Part shown: positions 1 through 8,294 of the stretch, in pieces
Numbering within the stretch: position 1 is the first letter of the stretch
How the letters are laid out: every line of letters starts with the position of its first letter
Assembly: GCA_003427395.1 (NCBI GenBank)
Contig: BFEA01000046.1
Location: forward strand, 411,270-431,555
DNA: 20,286 nt
Source: Chara braunii
Taxonomy: Eukaryota > Streptophyta > Charophyceae > Charales > Characeae
Direction of reading: 5' to 3'
Notes under the pieces: generated by a model
The model's input: the letters and a program-made list of their open reading frames with translations, nothing else
The model's database searches: none
Told to the model about the DNA's origin: nothing
Program-made: the position numbers and the translations under genes

Positions 1-218
1 AAAAAAAAAAAAAAAAAAAGGTAGATGAGTCTCTTCTTTTATTTTATTTTATTTTTTTTAGTCTGTTGATTAGGACGGGAGGAAAGTACAGTTTGGTTGG
101 TTACCTTCCTACGTTTTCCCGCCCACCCAACCCTTTGCCTGCATTCCCGGTTTGGTACAGTGCCACGTCAGCAGTGCCACTACAGCAACAGTACCAACGT
201 CCGCAGTGCCCCACCACC

Positions 219-567
219 ATGACGGCCTTAGTTCTGGGCATGCCAGGCCAACTGGACAATGAGTCCATTACCGAGTACCGACAGCGGTTCCAAGCTGAGC
301 TCGCACTTATCGAGGCTGAGGAACAGCGTCAGGCGGCAGCTGAGGCTGCCCGCCTACAGGCTGAAGCGGCGGCAGTAGCTGAAAAGCAATGACTTCAGGC
401 CGAAGCTGACGCAGATGCGACGCAGATGCTCAGGTCCGCCGCAAAGAGGCCCAGGATCTGCTACAGCGGCACGAAGCCGCCAGCATCGAAAAGTTTTGGC
501 ATTTCAGACCATCCGAGAGATCATCAAGACCAACTGGGCTGCTGCATACGAGAAGACAGCGTGGTAG
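219..567 (+). pseudogene. Gag N-terminal remnant of element A (frameshifted, coiled-coil rich)
   Basis: An ATG at 219 in a favourable CCACCATGA context opens a frame reading MTALVLGMPGQLDNESITEY, followed by an Ala/Glu/Gln-rich helix, and stops at TGA 390. The TGA replaces a codon inside a continuing AEA/LQAEADAD repeat, so it looks like a nonsense mutation, possibly CGA to TGA. The helix goes on (QRHEAASIEKF, about 460-500) and after a further frame change reads QTIREIIKTNWAAAYEKTAW to a TAG at 565. Gag proteins of this group commonly begin with such a coiled coil before the capsid-like domain. No capsid domain or zinc knuckle follows; 568-1065 gives only short unconvincing frames. This is a broken gag, not a host gene. 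Confidence 0.55.
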
Positions 568-927
568 CCAACCCATGTGGAAAAGGGAAAATTTGGTCCG
601 CGTACACAGCATGTCGCTGCAGTCCAACCGGACAACATTGTGGAAGACCGGGCAGCCACCTCACCATCACGTGAGGGAGATCAGGTGTCCGCCGTCCAGC
701 CGCGAAGCAACAACAACTCCCCGGGAAAAGGGAAAGCAAAAACCGCATCGCCGGCCGGAAATGGACAGCCAATACCACAACTCGGGAAACTGAGCTGCGC
801 GGGAGGTGAGGCGACTCGACCTCTCACTCCGCCAGATTCGGCCACCTTGCTAGCGGCCTCCTACACATCTCGGGAGGAGGCGCATGCCACAAGTCCTCGG
901 TAATCTTACGAGGATTACGCTGTCCAC

Positions 928-1671
928 TTGGTCCCACCGTTGGACCAACCACTCCACGTGCAACAATCCGCCGCATGCACGGTTTCACAACCATCGGCAA
1001 CCGATGCGGCAACTTTGCCGCCATCTATCGCCGGGGATTCGACGTCATGGTCAAGACTTGAAGAGCTCGACCCATTGACGTTCGCGGACTTCCAATGGAT
1101 GCCCATTCCCCCCACCGGTCGATTGTCGAAACCGCATTGCAACGTGCTCAAGGTACAATTGAGGGATTACTTGCACACTGCAGTACCAGCTCCGTTGATG
1201 GACGCCGGAGTAGAGTTTGTCGACCTTCACGACTACGTTGCGAAGATCGATCGCGAGTTCAAGACACAACGGTACGACGACATAGGTGCGCCATTGTTGT
1301 ACATACGCATTCATATCGGAGAGGCGACCTGCAGCGCTTTGATCGATTGCGGAAGCACTCGCAACTAAATGGGCCACAATTTTCTGGTACGCAATGGCTT
1401 GGGGCCACGCATTCGGAGGAAGTCGCAGCCCATGTAAGTCACGTTGGCTGACAGTCACACGCACAAGTCAATCGACCGGTGCATTGACCCCGTCCGCGTG
1501 TACTTCGCCCCGCATGTAAGCGAGGCCGTGTCCTTCGACATTTTGGACACCAAGTTCGCAGATTTGCAAGCATCTGCACCGCTGATCTACGCCGACTACG
1601 AGCGACGAAGACCAGCTAAGGAAGCTTCGCAAACCTGCCCCTCCCACCCGGACTTTGGTTCCTCCCTCTGA
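928..1671 (+). pseudogene. Pol remnant of element A: protease region fused to pol C-terminal tail
   Basis: An open frame from 928 reaches the retropepsin-like motif ALIDCGSTRN (codons near 1339-1365; Asp at residue 140), where the usual D-S/T-G is D-C-G. It stops at TAA 1366 where an aromatic residue is expected. The same frame resumes MGHNFLVRNGL, has a second TAA at about 1435 in a position suited to Gln, then continues VTLADSHTHKSIDR and FDILDTKF, the usual link between protease and reverse transcriptase. From about 1560 it reads ASAPLIYADYERRRPAKE, which resembles the last residues of pol in element B (QTAPQVVAHYERSPRKE), then ends at TGA 1669. The RT, RNase H and integrase domains are therefore deleted. 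The deletion could be a replication-time template switch or a later genomic event. Confidence 0.65.
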
Positions 1672-1708
1672 TAGGCAGCTTCGCCCTCGCAGGTAACCTA
1701 GGTCTTTC

Positions 1709-1721
1709 AAGGAGGGGGGGG
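1709..1721 (+). promoter_or_regulatory. Polypurine tract (plus-strand primer site) of element A
   Basis: AAGGAGGGGGGGG lies immediately upstream of TGTGGCATACTG. A purine run directly before a TG-starting LTR is the standard plus-strand priming site of LTR retroelements, and it fixes the 3' LTR start at 1722. Confidence 0.7.
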
Positions 1722-1778
1722 TGTGGCATACTGCGCATCCACACGGGCCTGCAAGGCCCGGCCAAACAAGGAAACAGG

Positions 1779-1965
1779 CCCTGTGCCGTTTTCAGCCCGA
1801 AAGCCTTAAAACAAGGGCCTACATGCCCTGTGTCATTTTCAGCCTGAAAGCTTGAAAACAAGGGCCTACACGCTCTGTGTCGTTTCAGCCTGAAAGCCTG
1901 AAAACGAGGGCCTATAGGCCCTGTGTCGTTTCAGCCTAAAAGCCTGAAAATGAGGACCATTTTCA
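1779..1965 (+). repeat. 47-bp tandem repeat, four copies, in U3 of the element A LTR
   Basis: Four head-to-tail units start at about 1779, 1826, 1873 and 1919. Each contains CCCTGTGTC, TTTCAGCCTGAAAGC and an AAGGGCCTA-like block. Within a unit TTTCAGCCTGAAA is itself a short palindrome. Repeats at this place, upstream of the LTR TATA box, often act as enhancer-like modules in LTR elements; that role is inferred. Confidence 0.8.
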
Positions 1966-2128
1966 GGGCCTCATAAAGGCGACCTGCCCTGAAACTTAGG
2001 CACCAGACCAGGGTTTTTAGCACAGGCTATTTTTGGCCTGTTTTCAAGACAACCTTTGTTTGAACTTCAACACTAGGGTCTGGCACGTTTTGGCATTGGC
2101 AAGAGCAGCCTCCTGGGCGGGCCAGCAC

Positions 2129-2136
2129 TATATAAG
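2129..2136 (+). promoter_or_regulatory. TATA box of the element A LTR
   Basis: TATATAAG within GCACTATATAAGACTG lies about 400 bases into the LTR and downstream of the U3 tandem repeat, as expected for the LTR promoter. Transcription would start near 2160. Confidence 0.6.
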
Positions 2137-2914
2137 ACTGTCCCGCCCTGCAGGCTGGTGGTAGTCAGGAGATAGTCATGAGGTAGTTCCTAGGAACTTC
2201 CCAGACACTTCACGTGCAGGACGCAGGAGGCAGTCTTCAGGATCCGGCAGCAGCACTCTGGAGGAGCGCTGCAGTAGTAGTAGTAGCATTACCAGTAGTC
2301 TTCAACGTTGGGCGCTATTAGGAGCTAGAGTAGTAGTGGAGAGAGAGAGATGGTTGGCGGAGGTCAGGGAGACTTACCTGTGGCGCCATAGCTCCAGCTT
2401 CGTCTTCGATGTACCTGCAACAAGGCGCCACCTTCACAGGTCAGTACGGGACTGAGAGAGAGAGAGAGTTCTTCTTCCTCCTCTTCTAAGTCCACCATCT
2501 CCTCCTCACCCTCTTGCTACATGACTTCTCTGTATCTGTAGACTACGAGAGAGAGAGATTGGGGACGTTGGGACTTGACGACATTTGGATCCAGACTCGA
2601 CATTGGGATTCAGACATTTGACGAGGGATTATTTGGGACCTGTACCGAAGACTTGGAGTTGACGACATTCCCATCTTCCCCTCTTCTTCGTCTAACCCCC
2701 CTCCCCTTCGTTTGTGTATGGTCGGGGACTGGTGCATTCTTCGTGTGTGAGCGCCAAGCCCCTTCACACCATGGAATGATGATGATGTATGCCTGGTCTG
2801 CATTGCAACATTGATTGTTCGGATGATTGGTATTTAAGCCTTCCACTGTGCTATCTTGTACTATGTGAGAGAGGTCGGTTCTTGTTCTGGTCTGCATCTT
2901 TACAGTATGTGACA

Positions 2915-3181
2915 AAGCGAGAGAGAGTGAGAAAGTTTTCCAGCCATGCACGCAGACAGCTCCTTAGTCCATATACACACTGGGATCTCTTTTCAATGTA
3001 TCTGTCCGTCATGGTGTATCTTCGTATGTTCTGGCGAAAGATTCCTTCTTATTTTGCGAAGTGGCAGGTTGCTTAGTTGATGCACACATGAAACTGTTGA
3101 ATTGCAGACGTGTTTCAAATCCAGCGGCGACCACAATAAAATAGTTCTGATTTACAAAGCATCCGACGACCTGCTGATGCC
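2915..3181. other. Spacer without recognisable gene
   Basis: No supported gene. A stretch at about 3068-3128 contains a weak A-box-like TTGCTTAGTTGA and a B-box-like GTTTCAAATCC followed by AGCGGCGACCA. It resembles the 3' half of a tRNA or a tRNA-derived SINE, but no cloverleaf forms. Confidence 0.4.
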
Positions 3182-3540
3182 TTGGCGGATGTGAAGGGGA
3201 GGAGGAGTTCCGAACACAATCTGCGAGGGGGAAGAGCACGTTGTGCAAGGACGGGGAGGAGGTCGCGCGGGGGGGTGGAGGAGGTCGCACAAGGGGGAAG
3301 AGGAGGTCCGAGGAGGGGGAGGAGTGGGTCGTGCAAACGGGAGGAGGAAGTCGTGGGAGGGTTAGGAGCAGGTCGCACGATGGGGACGAGAGGTTGGAGG
3401 AGGTCGTGCGGGATGGGGAGGAGGAGGTCGCACCACTGGGAGGAGGTTGTGCTAGGAGGAGGAGTTTGTGCCAGTGGGAGGAGGGGGTCGTGAGGGAGGA
3501 CGTGGAGGTTGAGTGGTCGCACAAGGGGGAGGAGGTATGC
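3182..3540 (+). repeat. Degenerate GGAGGAGGTCGYRC minisatellite (purine-rich on + strand)
   Basis: About a dozen degenerate units of 18-30 bases share GGAGG and GGTCG(C/T)(A/G)C with runs of four to seven G. The long Ser/Pro-rich frames on the minus strand and Gly/Arg/Glu-rich frames on the plus strand are by-products of this composition. The G-run density suggests quadruplex or triplex potential on the + strand (inference). Confidence 0.75.
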
Positions 3541-3542
3541 GG

Positions 3543-3556
3543 AAAAAAAAAAAAAA

Positions 3557-3623
<67 letters not shown>
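3543..3623 (+). repeat. Poly(A) run followed by (GA)n microsatellite
   Basis: Fifteen A at 3543-3557, then GAA, then an uninterrupted GA dinucleotide tract at 3561-3623. It directly abuts the minisatellite, giving about 440 bases of almost pure purine on the + strand. Confidence 0.95.
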
Positions 3624-3625
<2 letters not shown>

Positions 3626-4610
3626 TCCTTTTTTTGGGATGGGGGTAATTTTCCAAATACCCCCATAAATTTGAGATATATGTCAAAATGTCGCTAAAAG
3701 ATATGGGCATATTGGAATAGCCTTTTGGACTGACATGTTTGTGTTATGCCCTTGTCAGGTGGGTGTGCAAATTCGCTTGGCCTTTTGCAATTGCACCTAC
3801 GAAAACTTGGCAACTGCTGGGGTATTTTGCAACATTGGGCAGCGCCCGGTAGGGGTACATTGCAAAGATGGGGTCCAAATGATGGGTGGGGTGTTTCACA
3901 AAATGTGTTTGTCATCGTCCTTCGCTGCGGCGGGTCCACTTGTTTCTCTAAACTGAGCATCTCCGGTTTCCGGAATAGTCAAAAGAACTATTTGGTCAGC
4001 AATGCTTGCCGATCTAGCCGTTGCATCTGCCTCCCTTTCTCTACACAACGCTTCCTCATAAAGTTTATGAAAGAACGGTTTCTAGCTCTCATTCGCTGCG
4101 TCCAGCATGGCGTGGCATTGGGCATGCCGTAGGATGGGGTGTCAGTGGATCTCTTAAGAGGGGTCCTCTCTTTGCTATCGTTTGGATGACCACTCCTCTT
4201 CTCCTCTTCACACTTAAAAAAAGAATACCCTATCTCTCCCTTCTCTCTCTTTTCGCTTCCTACGCACGCGTCTCAATACTAGACATAGATAGTTCAAATA
4301 AAAGAAAAAAAAAAAAAAACTCACAAGAGGAGAAGATAGAACTCCTAGCCGGAGCGACAATTCATTTGGACTTAGAGAATGACATCCATGCAGCAGAATT
4401 AAATAAATAATAAACAATTCAAAGAGAGGTCTGCCTTAACAAATGGGTTCGGTCAGATTAGCTGGAGATCCCCTCTTGTCTAACCCGACATGGAACATGT
4501 ACCACGAACAAGTCAGAAGAAGAAAACTAACTGAAGCAATGAACATTTCAAGGGGTCCAGACAATCGCTGAGCCAGACGCGGGGCAGTGTGTGACAACAT
4601 GTTGTAAGAC
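3624..4610. other. Intergenic stretch without recognisable gene
   Basis: No supported coding region. It holds a 24-base near-palindrome at 3641-3664 (GGGGGTA and TACCCCC arms), recurring GGGGTATTTTGCAA / GGGGTACATTGCAA / GGGGTGTTTCACAA phrases at about 3818-3905, and an A-run at 4302-4319. The part after about 4320 could be flanking mitochondrial spacer, but I recognise nothing in it. Confidence 0.5.
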
Positions 4611-4681
4611 CAGTCAAGATCCCCTCGAAAGGAATGATTCAAATTATGAGCTTGACAAGTTACCAATTAATCTATCCCGCG
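4611..4681 (-). tRNA. trnfM: Decayed initiator tRNA-fMet(CAU)-like sequence of mitochondrial origin
   Basis: Read on the minus strand, GCGGGATAGATTAATTGGTAAC matches the acceptor 5' strand and D-arm of organellar trnfM in style. A good anticodon arm follows: TCAAG stem, CTCATAA loop with CAT anticodon, TTTGA stem. A T-arm ATTCC-TTTCGAG-GGGAT can be drawn. The 3' acceptor strand (CTTGACT) does not pair with GCGGGAT, so the gene is broken or rearranged at its 3' end. Its place just downstream of 5S rRNA supports the identity. Function is unlikely. Confidence 0.5.
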
Positions 4682-4725
4682 CACGTAGTATTAGTATGGT
4701 TCTTCTTTGCACAATAAATTGATAG

Positions 4726-4831
4726 GTCCGGGCTTGAACCATGTTTCCCAAAAGAAATCAGTAAAACGATTTCACGGATGGAGGTCGGAATGGGATCGGG
4801 TGTTTTCATGTCTTACAATAGTACCCGGATA
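4726..4831 (-). rRNA. rrn5: Mitochondrial-type 5S rRNA (NUMT copy)
   Basis: On the minus strand it starts CCGGGTACTATTGTAAGAC and contains GAAAACACCCGATCCCATTC followed by CGACCTC, the strongly conserved loop B/C region of plant mitochondrial 5S rRNA. It ends with ACATGGTTCAAGCCCGG. The CCGGG start and CCCGG end can pair as helix I. At about 106 bases it is a little shorter than the usual 118-120; the middle near 4741-4770 may have lost bases. It lies about 80 bases downstream of the SSU rRNA 3' end. Homology is by recognition, not by a search. Confidence 0.75.
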
Positions 4832-4908
4832 CTCGGAATTGTGCTTCACGCCTTTGGTAACTAGTTTGATTCGATCGACATTAAATCAAATTTGGGTATG
4901 TGTATTGG

Positions 4909-5584
4909 AAAGGAGTCAATCCAGCCTTATGTTGCCCTACGACTACCTTGTTACGACTTCACCTCAGTCATTGATTCTGCCGTGATAGTGTCTATGATCA
5001 ACGATGCAAAAAACATGCTGCGCACTTGACGTGTGTAATGTATCAAAGTCATTGGTTTATCATAGAGACGATTTCGGGCAAAAGAAATTCCCATGGTGTG
5101 ATGGGTGATGTGTACAAGGCCCGAGTACATATTCACGACGACATGCTGGTCCGCGATTACTAGCGATTCCAACTTCACGTTCTCGAGTTGCAGAGAACAA
5201 TCCGAACTGAGGCAATGTTTCAGGATTCGCTCGGCCTTAAAGCCTTGCTTCCTATTGTCATTGCCATTGTAGCACGTGTGTAGCCCAACCCATAAGGGCC
5301 ATGCGGACTTTACGTCATCCCCACCTTCTTCCAGTATAGCACTGCTTGTTTTTTGTGAGTGCAGCACACCGTTGCGATGTCTTAGCAACATAAAACGAGG
5401 GTTGCGCTTGTTATCGGACTTAACCCAACATCTCATGACACGAGCTGATGATAGCCATGCAACACCTGTATGAAGTCAAAGTACATCTCTTACAAGGAGT
5501 TTCTTTCATATGTCAAGGGCTGGTAAGGTTTTGCGCATTGTATCAAATTAAACCACATGCTCCACCGCTTGTGCAGGCCCCTGC

Positions 5585-5628
<44 letters not shown>

Positions 5629-5733
5629 AGTGTTTAACGCGTTAGCTAGGTCCCTCATCGAATCGCCCCCCAAAACCACCGGGTGTAGACCAAGGACCAA
5701 CACTTATCATTTACAACATGGACTACCAAGGTC
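4909..5733 (-). rRNA. rrn18: Mitochondrial small-subunit rRNA, 3' half only (NUMT copy)
   Basis: The minus strand carries the bacterial-type SSU rRNA landmarks in order. These include GGTAGTCCATGTTG (near E. coli 790-810), the 900-region with AAACTCAAAGGAATTGGCAG, GCACAAGCGGTGGAGCATGT, ACACGAGCT-type stem 34/35 sequence, CACACGTGCTACAATGG, the decoding-site strand GTCGTAACAAGGTAGTCG and GGCTGGATTGACTCCTTT at the 3' end. The 5' half, including the 530 loop, is missing: homology ends near 5733. Divergent and expanded stretches (for example about 5340-5400), and the following 5S gene, favour mitochondria over plastid or bacteria. It is truncated and so not functional here. Open frames across it are accidental. 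Confidence 0.85.
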
Positions 5734-6157
5734 ATTTTCGTGATTGTTCGCCTATTTTTTTGACTACGATATTCAAAATTTTTGGATTCATTTTAAAGAT
5801 TGAGAACATTCTCAATTGACTATGAAAAACTTTTCAGCTTTTTCGAGGACTCTGAGGAAGAAAAGCTATATGACCTGCAATTGCTACAGCGTAGCCTCCA
5901 TTTACTAAATTAAAAAAAAAACCTTTTACGCGATTATTGTCACTTCGCCATATTTGTGTTAATTCAGTCCAAACTAGTTTATTCGCCTACTAGCCGTGTG
6001 TCCCCCAATTTCATCACAACAAAGAAATGCAACTGACGGCAACAGATTTGGGGCCGAAGGGTCCTGTCCCATTGGGCCTGGTCCCACGAGTCCCGAAGGG
6101 TCCCAACTAGGTTATGGACCAATCAGAAGGGTGTCCCAAGACGGTCCCAAACTGCCT
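5734..6157. other. AT-rich stretch without recognisable gene
   Basis: Homology to SSU rRNA stops at its left edge. It contains an 18-base palindrome ATTGAGAACATTCTCAAT at 5799-5816 and a cluster of GGGTCC/GGTCCC phrases at about 6050-6150. No gene is supported. Confidence 0.4.
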
Positions 6158-6867
6158 CTACCGTACTGAAAAGGAAGAGACAACTTTCTGCAAGAACCTA
6201 CTCCTACAACCGTTCAGAAATGAAAAGAGAATGCACTGTAGAAAGATATGTCCTTGAGAACAAGATACATCATCCATCATCCACCAGGTGAGAAAGCAAT
6301 CCGTATGCTCACACACACAACCAAGACCGCCGAGAAGAGGAAAAGAGCCCAGCACACCCCAACAGGCCATGAAGCACGAACCAACCACCCATGGGCATAC
6401 CCAAGTCACACGGCACTTACCTGTGAGGCCCGACCTCCAAAGATGAGTAACAACTCACCCCCCTCTCTCATAGGTCATCCTGACCCCTAGCTACCACTAC
6501 ACGAAGTGTCCTAGCATGACTAAGAGGGCCTTCGTACACCCATGTTACAACGCCGGATCCTCCGTCGATGTTGAAGACCAAAGTAGCAACTTGCAGCTCT
6601 TCGATGCAGATATGGCAGCCTCCGGTCAAGTCTCCCTCTTGAGGGGAACCCCAAAAGTCACTCAATATCTTCTTAAAGTCCAGATTCCAGGTGCGAGTAG
6701 TAGCCGAGTACCTCTCACTCTCTACTGCCTCTCGCTCGCTTCAGCCAGCCTCCCTTGTGTCTTGCCACACCATATAATCACTCAAGCAATCTGGTTGGGT
6801 CTGATGCCGACCGTACATGACCTAACCAGGTGGGGGCAGCATCGACGTACCTCGCTGCCCCTCTTAA

Positions 6868-6932
6868 CCCTAACTTCCACCCTAATCCGAGATTAGGTTA
6901 GCCCTAACCTAATTCGGAATTAGGGTTAGGGT
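6868..6932. repeat. Inverted telomere-like motif cluster (CCCTAA / TTAGGG)
   Basis: The stretch reads CCCTAAC...CCCTAATC...GATTAGGTTAG and then CCCTAACCTAATTCGGAATTAGG...GTTAGGG, so CCCTAA units face TTAGGG units twice, about TCCGA and TTCGG centres. It is not a uniform TTTAGGG or TTAGGG array. It lies about 30 bases inside element C, next to its primer site. Confidence 0.7.
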
Positions 6933-6964
6933 AGTTCAACACCTCTCGCCAGCTAGTAAGTCCG

Positions 6965-6975
6965 CTCCGATACCA
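6965..6975 (-). promoter_or_regulatory. Primer binding site of element C (initiator Met tRNA type)
   Basis: TGGTATCGGAG on the minus strand matches the plant initiator-Met primer site TGGTATCAGAG except at one base. Element B has the identical 11 bases. Confidence 0.6.
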
Positions 6976-7090
6976 ATTGCTACGATCCTGGTCATTTCCA
7001 AAGTGCAAATTAACAAGGAACGACAATGCCACCCAATTGCAAAAGAAATGAAAGCACTTGCAAAGAGAGAGAGACCAAAGAAGAGAGAAA

Positions 7091-7125
7091 GAAGAAGAAG
7101 AAGAAGAAGAAGAAGAAGAAGAAGA
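7091..7125 (+). repeat. (GAA)n microsatellite
   Basis: About eleven GAA units, preceded by GAGAGAGA-rich sequence from 7061 and located within the LTR of element C. Confidence 0.9.
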
Positions 7126-7972
7126 TGTACACAGCAAGACCAATGACAAATCCCCCTTCTCTCTCCACCTTCCTCCTCCTCCTGGACTTCGCCAATCTTA
7201 TTCTTCTTCTAATTAATAATAATAATAACAATGAGTGGATGAACCAGAATCAATATCCAAAGTTCCCTCTTACAACTAGCACAACAACCGGTCCATGATA
7301 ACCATGGCCTCCCCCTTCGCCCTCCTCTCACATGCCAAGGCTATGGCGGACTACCTCCTGTCTAAAGGACAACACAAAGCAGCTATGTTGCTGCTCATCA
7401 GGCCGCCATGCCTGACTCTGCCTCGAGCTTCCTTGGTGTGGCACTACCCTAACTGGGGCCTTCCGGATGCAGCGCATATCAAGGTGATGAAGATGGTGTC
7501 CACCGTAGCTAGGTAGGTACCTTGCCACTCTCCTCCTTCGCCCCCCTTCTTCCTCCTCCTCAGGCTGGGCTGCTCGGCATAGCCAGGCTGAGCGCCCAGC
7601 TGCTCTCCTCCTCCAGGCAGCGCTCCAAGTCCCGAGCTTGGCTCCAGCAGTATGTCGCCAATCCTTGCACACCGCAAGTGAGGAGGAGCTACTTGCTCCT
7701 CCCGAAGATATAGTGGCCTACTTGCCTCTTGGGCGTTGACTTCCTAGTTCGCGTGGCCTCCCAGCAACCGGTACCTCCTCCCTTTCGGAGGGAAACATCA
7801 TTGCAGGCTCTGATATCGTCCATACAGGCCCTAGACTCAGGCTACTTCGACTGGTACCAGCCTACCTCTAGCCTACCACTACTGGGCCTCTAAAAATGCC
7901 AAGTTTTTGTCTTCTTCTGCTCGGCCTCAAGCCCGACACTTCTACCACTACTTGAGTGGTACCGGCCTACCT

Positions 7973-8046
7973 GCTACTTGAGTGTTTTTCCCGCTGCTCT
8001 AAGTGTCCCGGGCCTAACCCCGCTACTTGAGTGTTTTTCCCCGCTG
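7973..8046 (+). repeat. Direct duplication within the element C LTR
   Basis: GCTACTTGAGTGTTTTTCCC and the following GCTGC occur at 7973 and again at 8022 with one extra C. A related ACTTGAGTGGTACCGGCCTACC stands just before, at about 7949, with a diverged copy at about 7845. Confidence 0.75.
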
Positions 8047-8294
8047 CAACCCTCAAAGTCACGGCCAAAGGTAAGTACTGGCCCTGCGGGGCCTCCCAAC
8101 CAACAAGTACCCTTGTGGGGTCACACACACACTCAGGCCGACAAGCACTCAGACAGGCACGCAGGCCAGCAGGCACACACACACACAGACTTAGAAGTCA
8201 CAGCAGAATGCGGGAATCTCAGCAAGGCATACATTCAGCAGCAAATCCCAGAAATCAGCAGTGCTCTCAGTCTGTGTTTTGGCGGGTCATTACA

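Larger units (their letters stand above)
1..2914 (+). mobile_element. Retroelement A: 5'-truncated, internally deleted Ty3/gypsy-type LTR retrotransposon
   Basis: The window opens inside this element. In order it shows a gag-like coiled-coil stretch (219-567), a decayed protease region (about 1066-1540), a fragment like the extreme C-terminus of pol (about 1560-1671), a polypurine tract (1709-1721) and a probable LTR starting TGTGGCATACTG at 1722. Reverse transcriptase, RNase H and integrase are absent: the reading passes from the protease/RT linker directly to the pol C-terminal tail, so roughly the central 3 kb typical of this family is missing. Stops and frame changes show that it cannot be expressed as a protein. 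The 5' LTR and PBS, if they exist, lie outside the window. The family (Ty3/gypsy) is inferred from the protease motif and from similarity of the pol tail to that of element B. Confidence 0.7.
1722..2914 (+). repeat. Probable 3' LTR of element A
   Basis: The LTR begins TGTGGCATACTG after the polypurine tract. The end is a proposal: CAGTATGTGACA at 2903-2914 is a near inverted copy of the start (10 of 12 positions) and ends in CA, giving about 1.19 kb. Inside are a 47-bp tandem repeat in U3 (1779-1965), a TATA box (2129-2136) and several short GAGA tracts downstream of it (about 2340, 2456, 2547, 2919). No second copy is in the window to confirm the border, so the start is firm and the end is tentative. 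Confidence 0.55.
4611..5733 (-). other. Nuclear insertion of mitochondrial DNA (NUMT): SSU rRNA 3' half - 5S rRNA - trnfM
   Basis: Three organellar RNA genes lie in one orientation on the minus strand with short spacers: SSU rRNA (4909-5733), 5S rRNA (4726-4831) and a formyl-Met tRNA-like sequence (4611-4681). A 5S gene directly downstream of SSU rRNA is typical of land-plant and charophyte mitochondria; plastids and bacteria place 5S after LSU rRNA. The SSU gene stops abruptly about halfway, and the neighbours are nuclear retroelements. A transferred fragment is therefore more likely than a resident mitochondrial genome. The outer borders are not exact; spacer DNA on either side could belong to the same transfer. 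Confidence 0.7.
6158..8294 (-). mobile_element. Retroelement C: 5' LTR, primer site and leader of a minus-strand LTR retrotransposon
   Basis: A primer site TGGTATCGGAG (minus strand, 6965-6975) sits two bases after an LTR end ...GTAGCA, the same arrangement as the PBS of element B. The LTR runs up to TGTAATGACCCGCC (minus strand, ending at 8294), a plausible TG-type LTR start. Leader sequence continues toward lower coordinates, but no gag is reached and the inner border (about 6158) is arbitrary. The rest of the element appears lost, perhaps by deletion against the mitochondrial insertion. Only one LTR is present in the window. Confidence 0.5.
6978..8294 (-). repeat. Probable 5' LTR of element C
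   Basis: It is bounded on the minus strand by TGTAATGACCC at 8294 and ...GTAGCA at 6978, a TG...CA pair about 1.32 kb apart. It includes a direct duplication of GCTACTTGAGTGTTTTTCC (7973 and 8022, period 49), short CA-rich tracts near 8106-8190 and a (GAA)n run at 7091-7125. ORFs inside it are not credible genes. The border at 8294 is a proposal because no partner LTR is present. Confidence 0.45.

Noticed and set aside
3068-3128. tRNA-like or SINE-like sequence with A- and B-box resemblance and a terminal ACCA
   Set aside because: No acceptor or anticodon stem can be formed, and the A box is weak. It could equally be read as a minus-strand primer site, but no LTR end fits.
3009-3710. Minus-strand 233-codon frame and overlapping plus-strand frames
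   Set aside because: They are produced by the AGG-rich minisatellite and the GA tract; composition is Ser/Pro/Leu repeats with no domain.
4951-5436. Minus-strand 161-codon frame
   Set aside because: It lies entirely within the SSU rRNA homology and has no protein features.
4909-5733. Bacterial contamination or a plastid origin for the rRNA
   Set aside because: A 5S gene immediately downstream of SSU rRNA and the 5S sequence itself are of plant mitochondrial type; plastid 16S would be far better conserved.
7328-7677. Minus-strand 77-114 codon frames in the LTR of element C
   Set aside because: Low-complexity Arg/Glu/Gly content over CCTCCT-rich DNA, with no domain or conserved neighbour.
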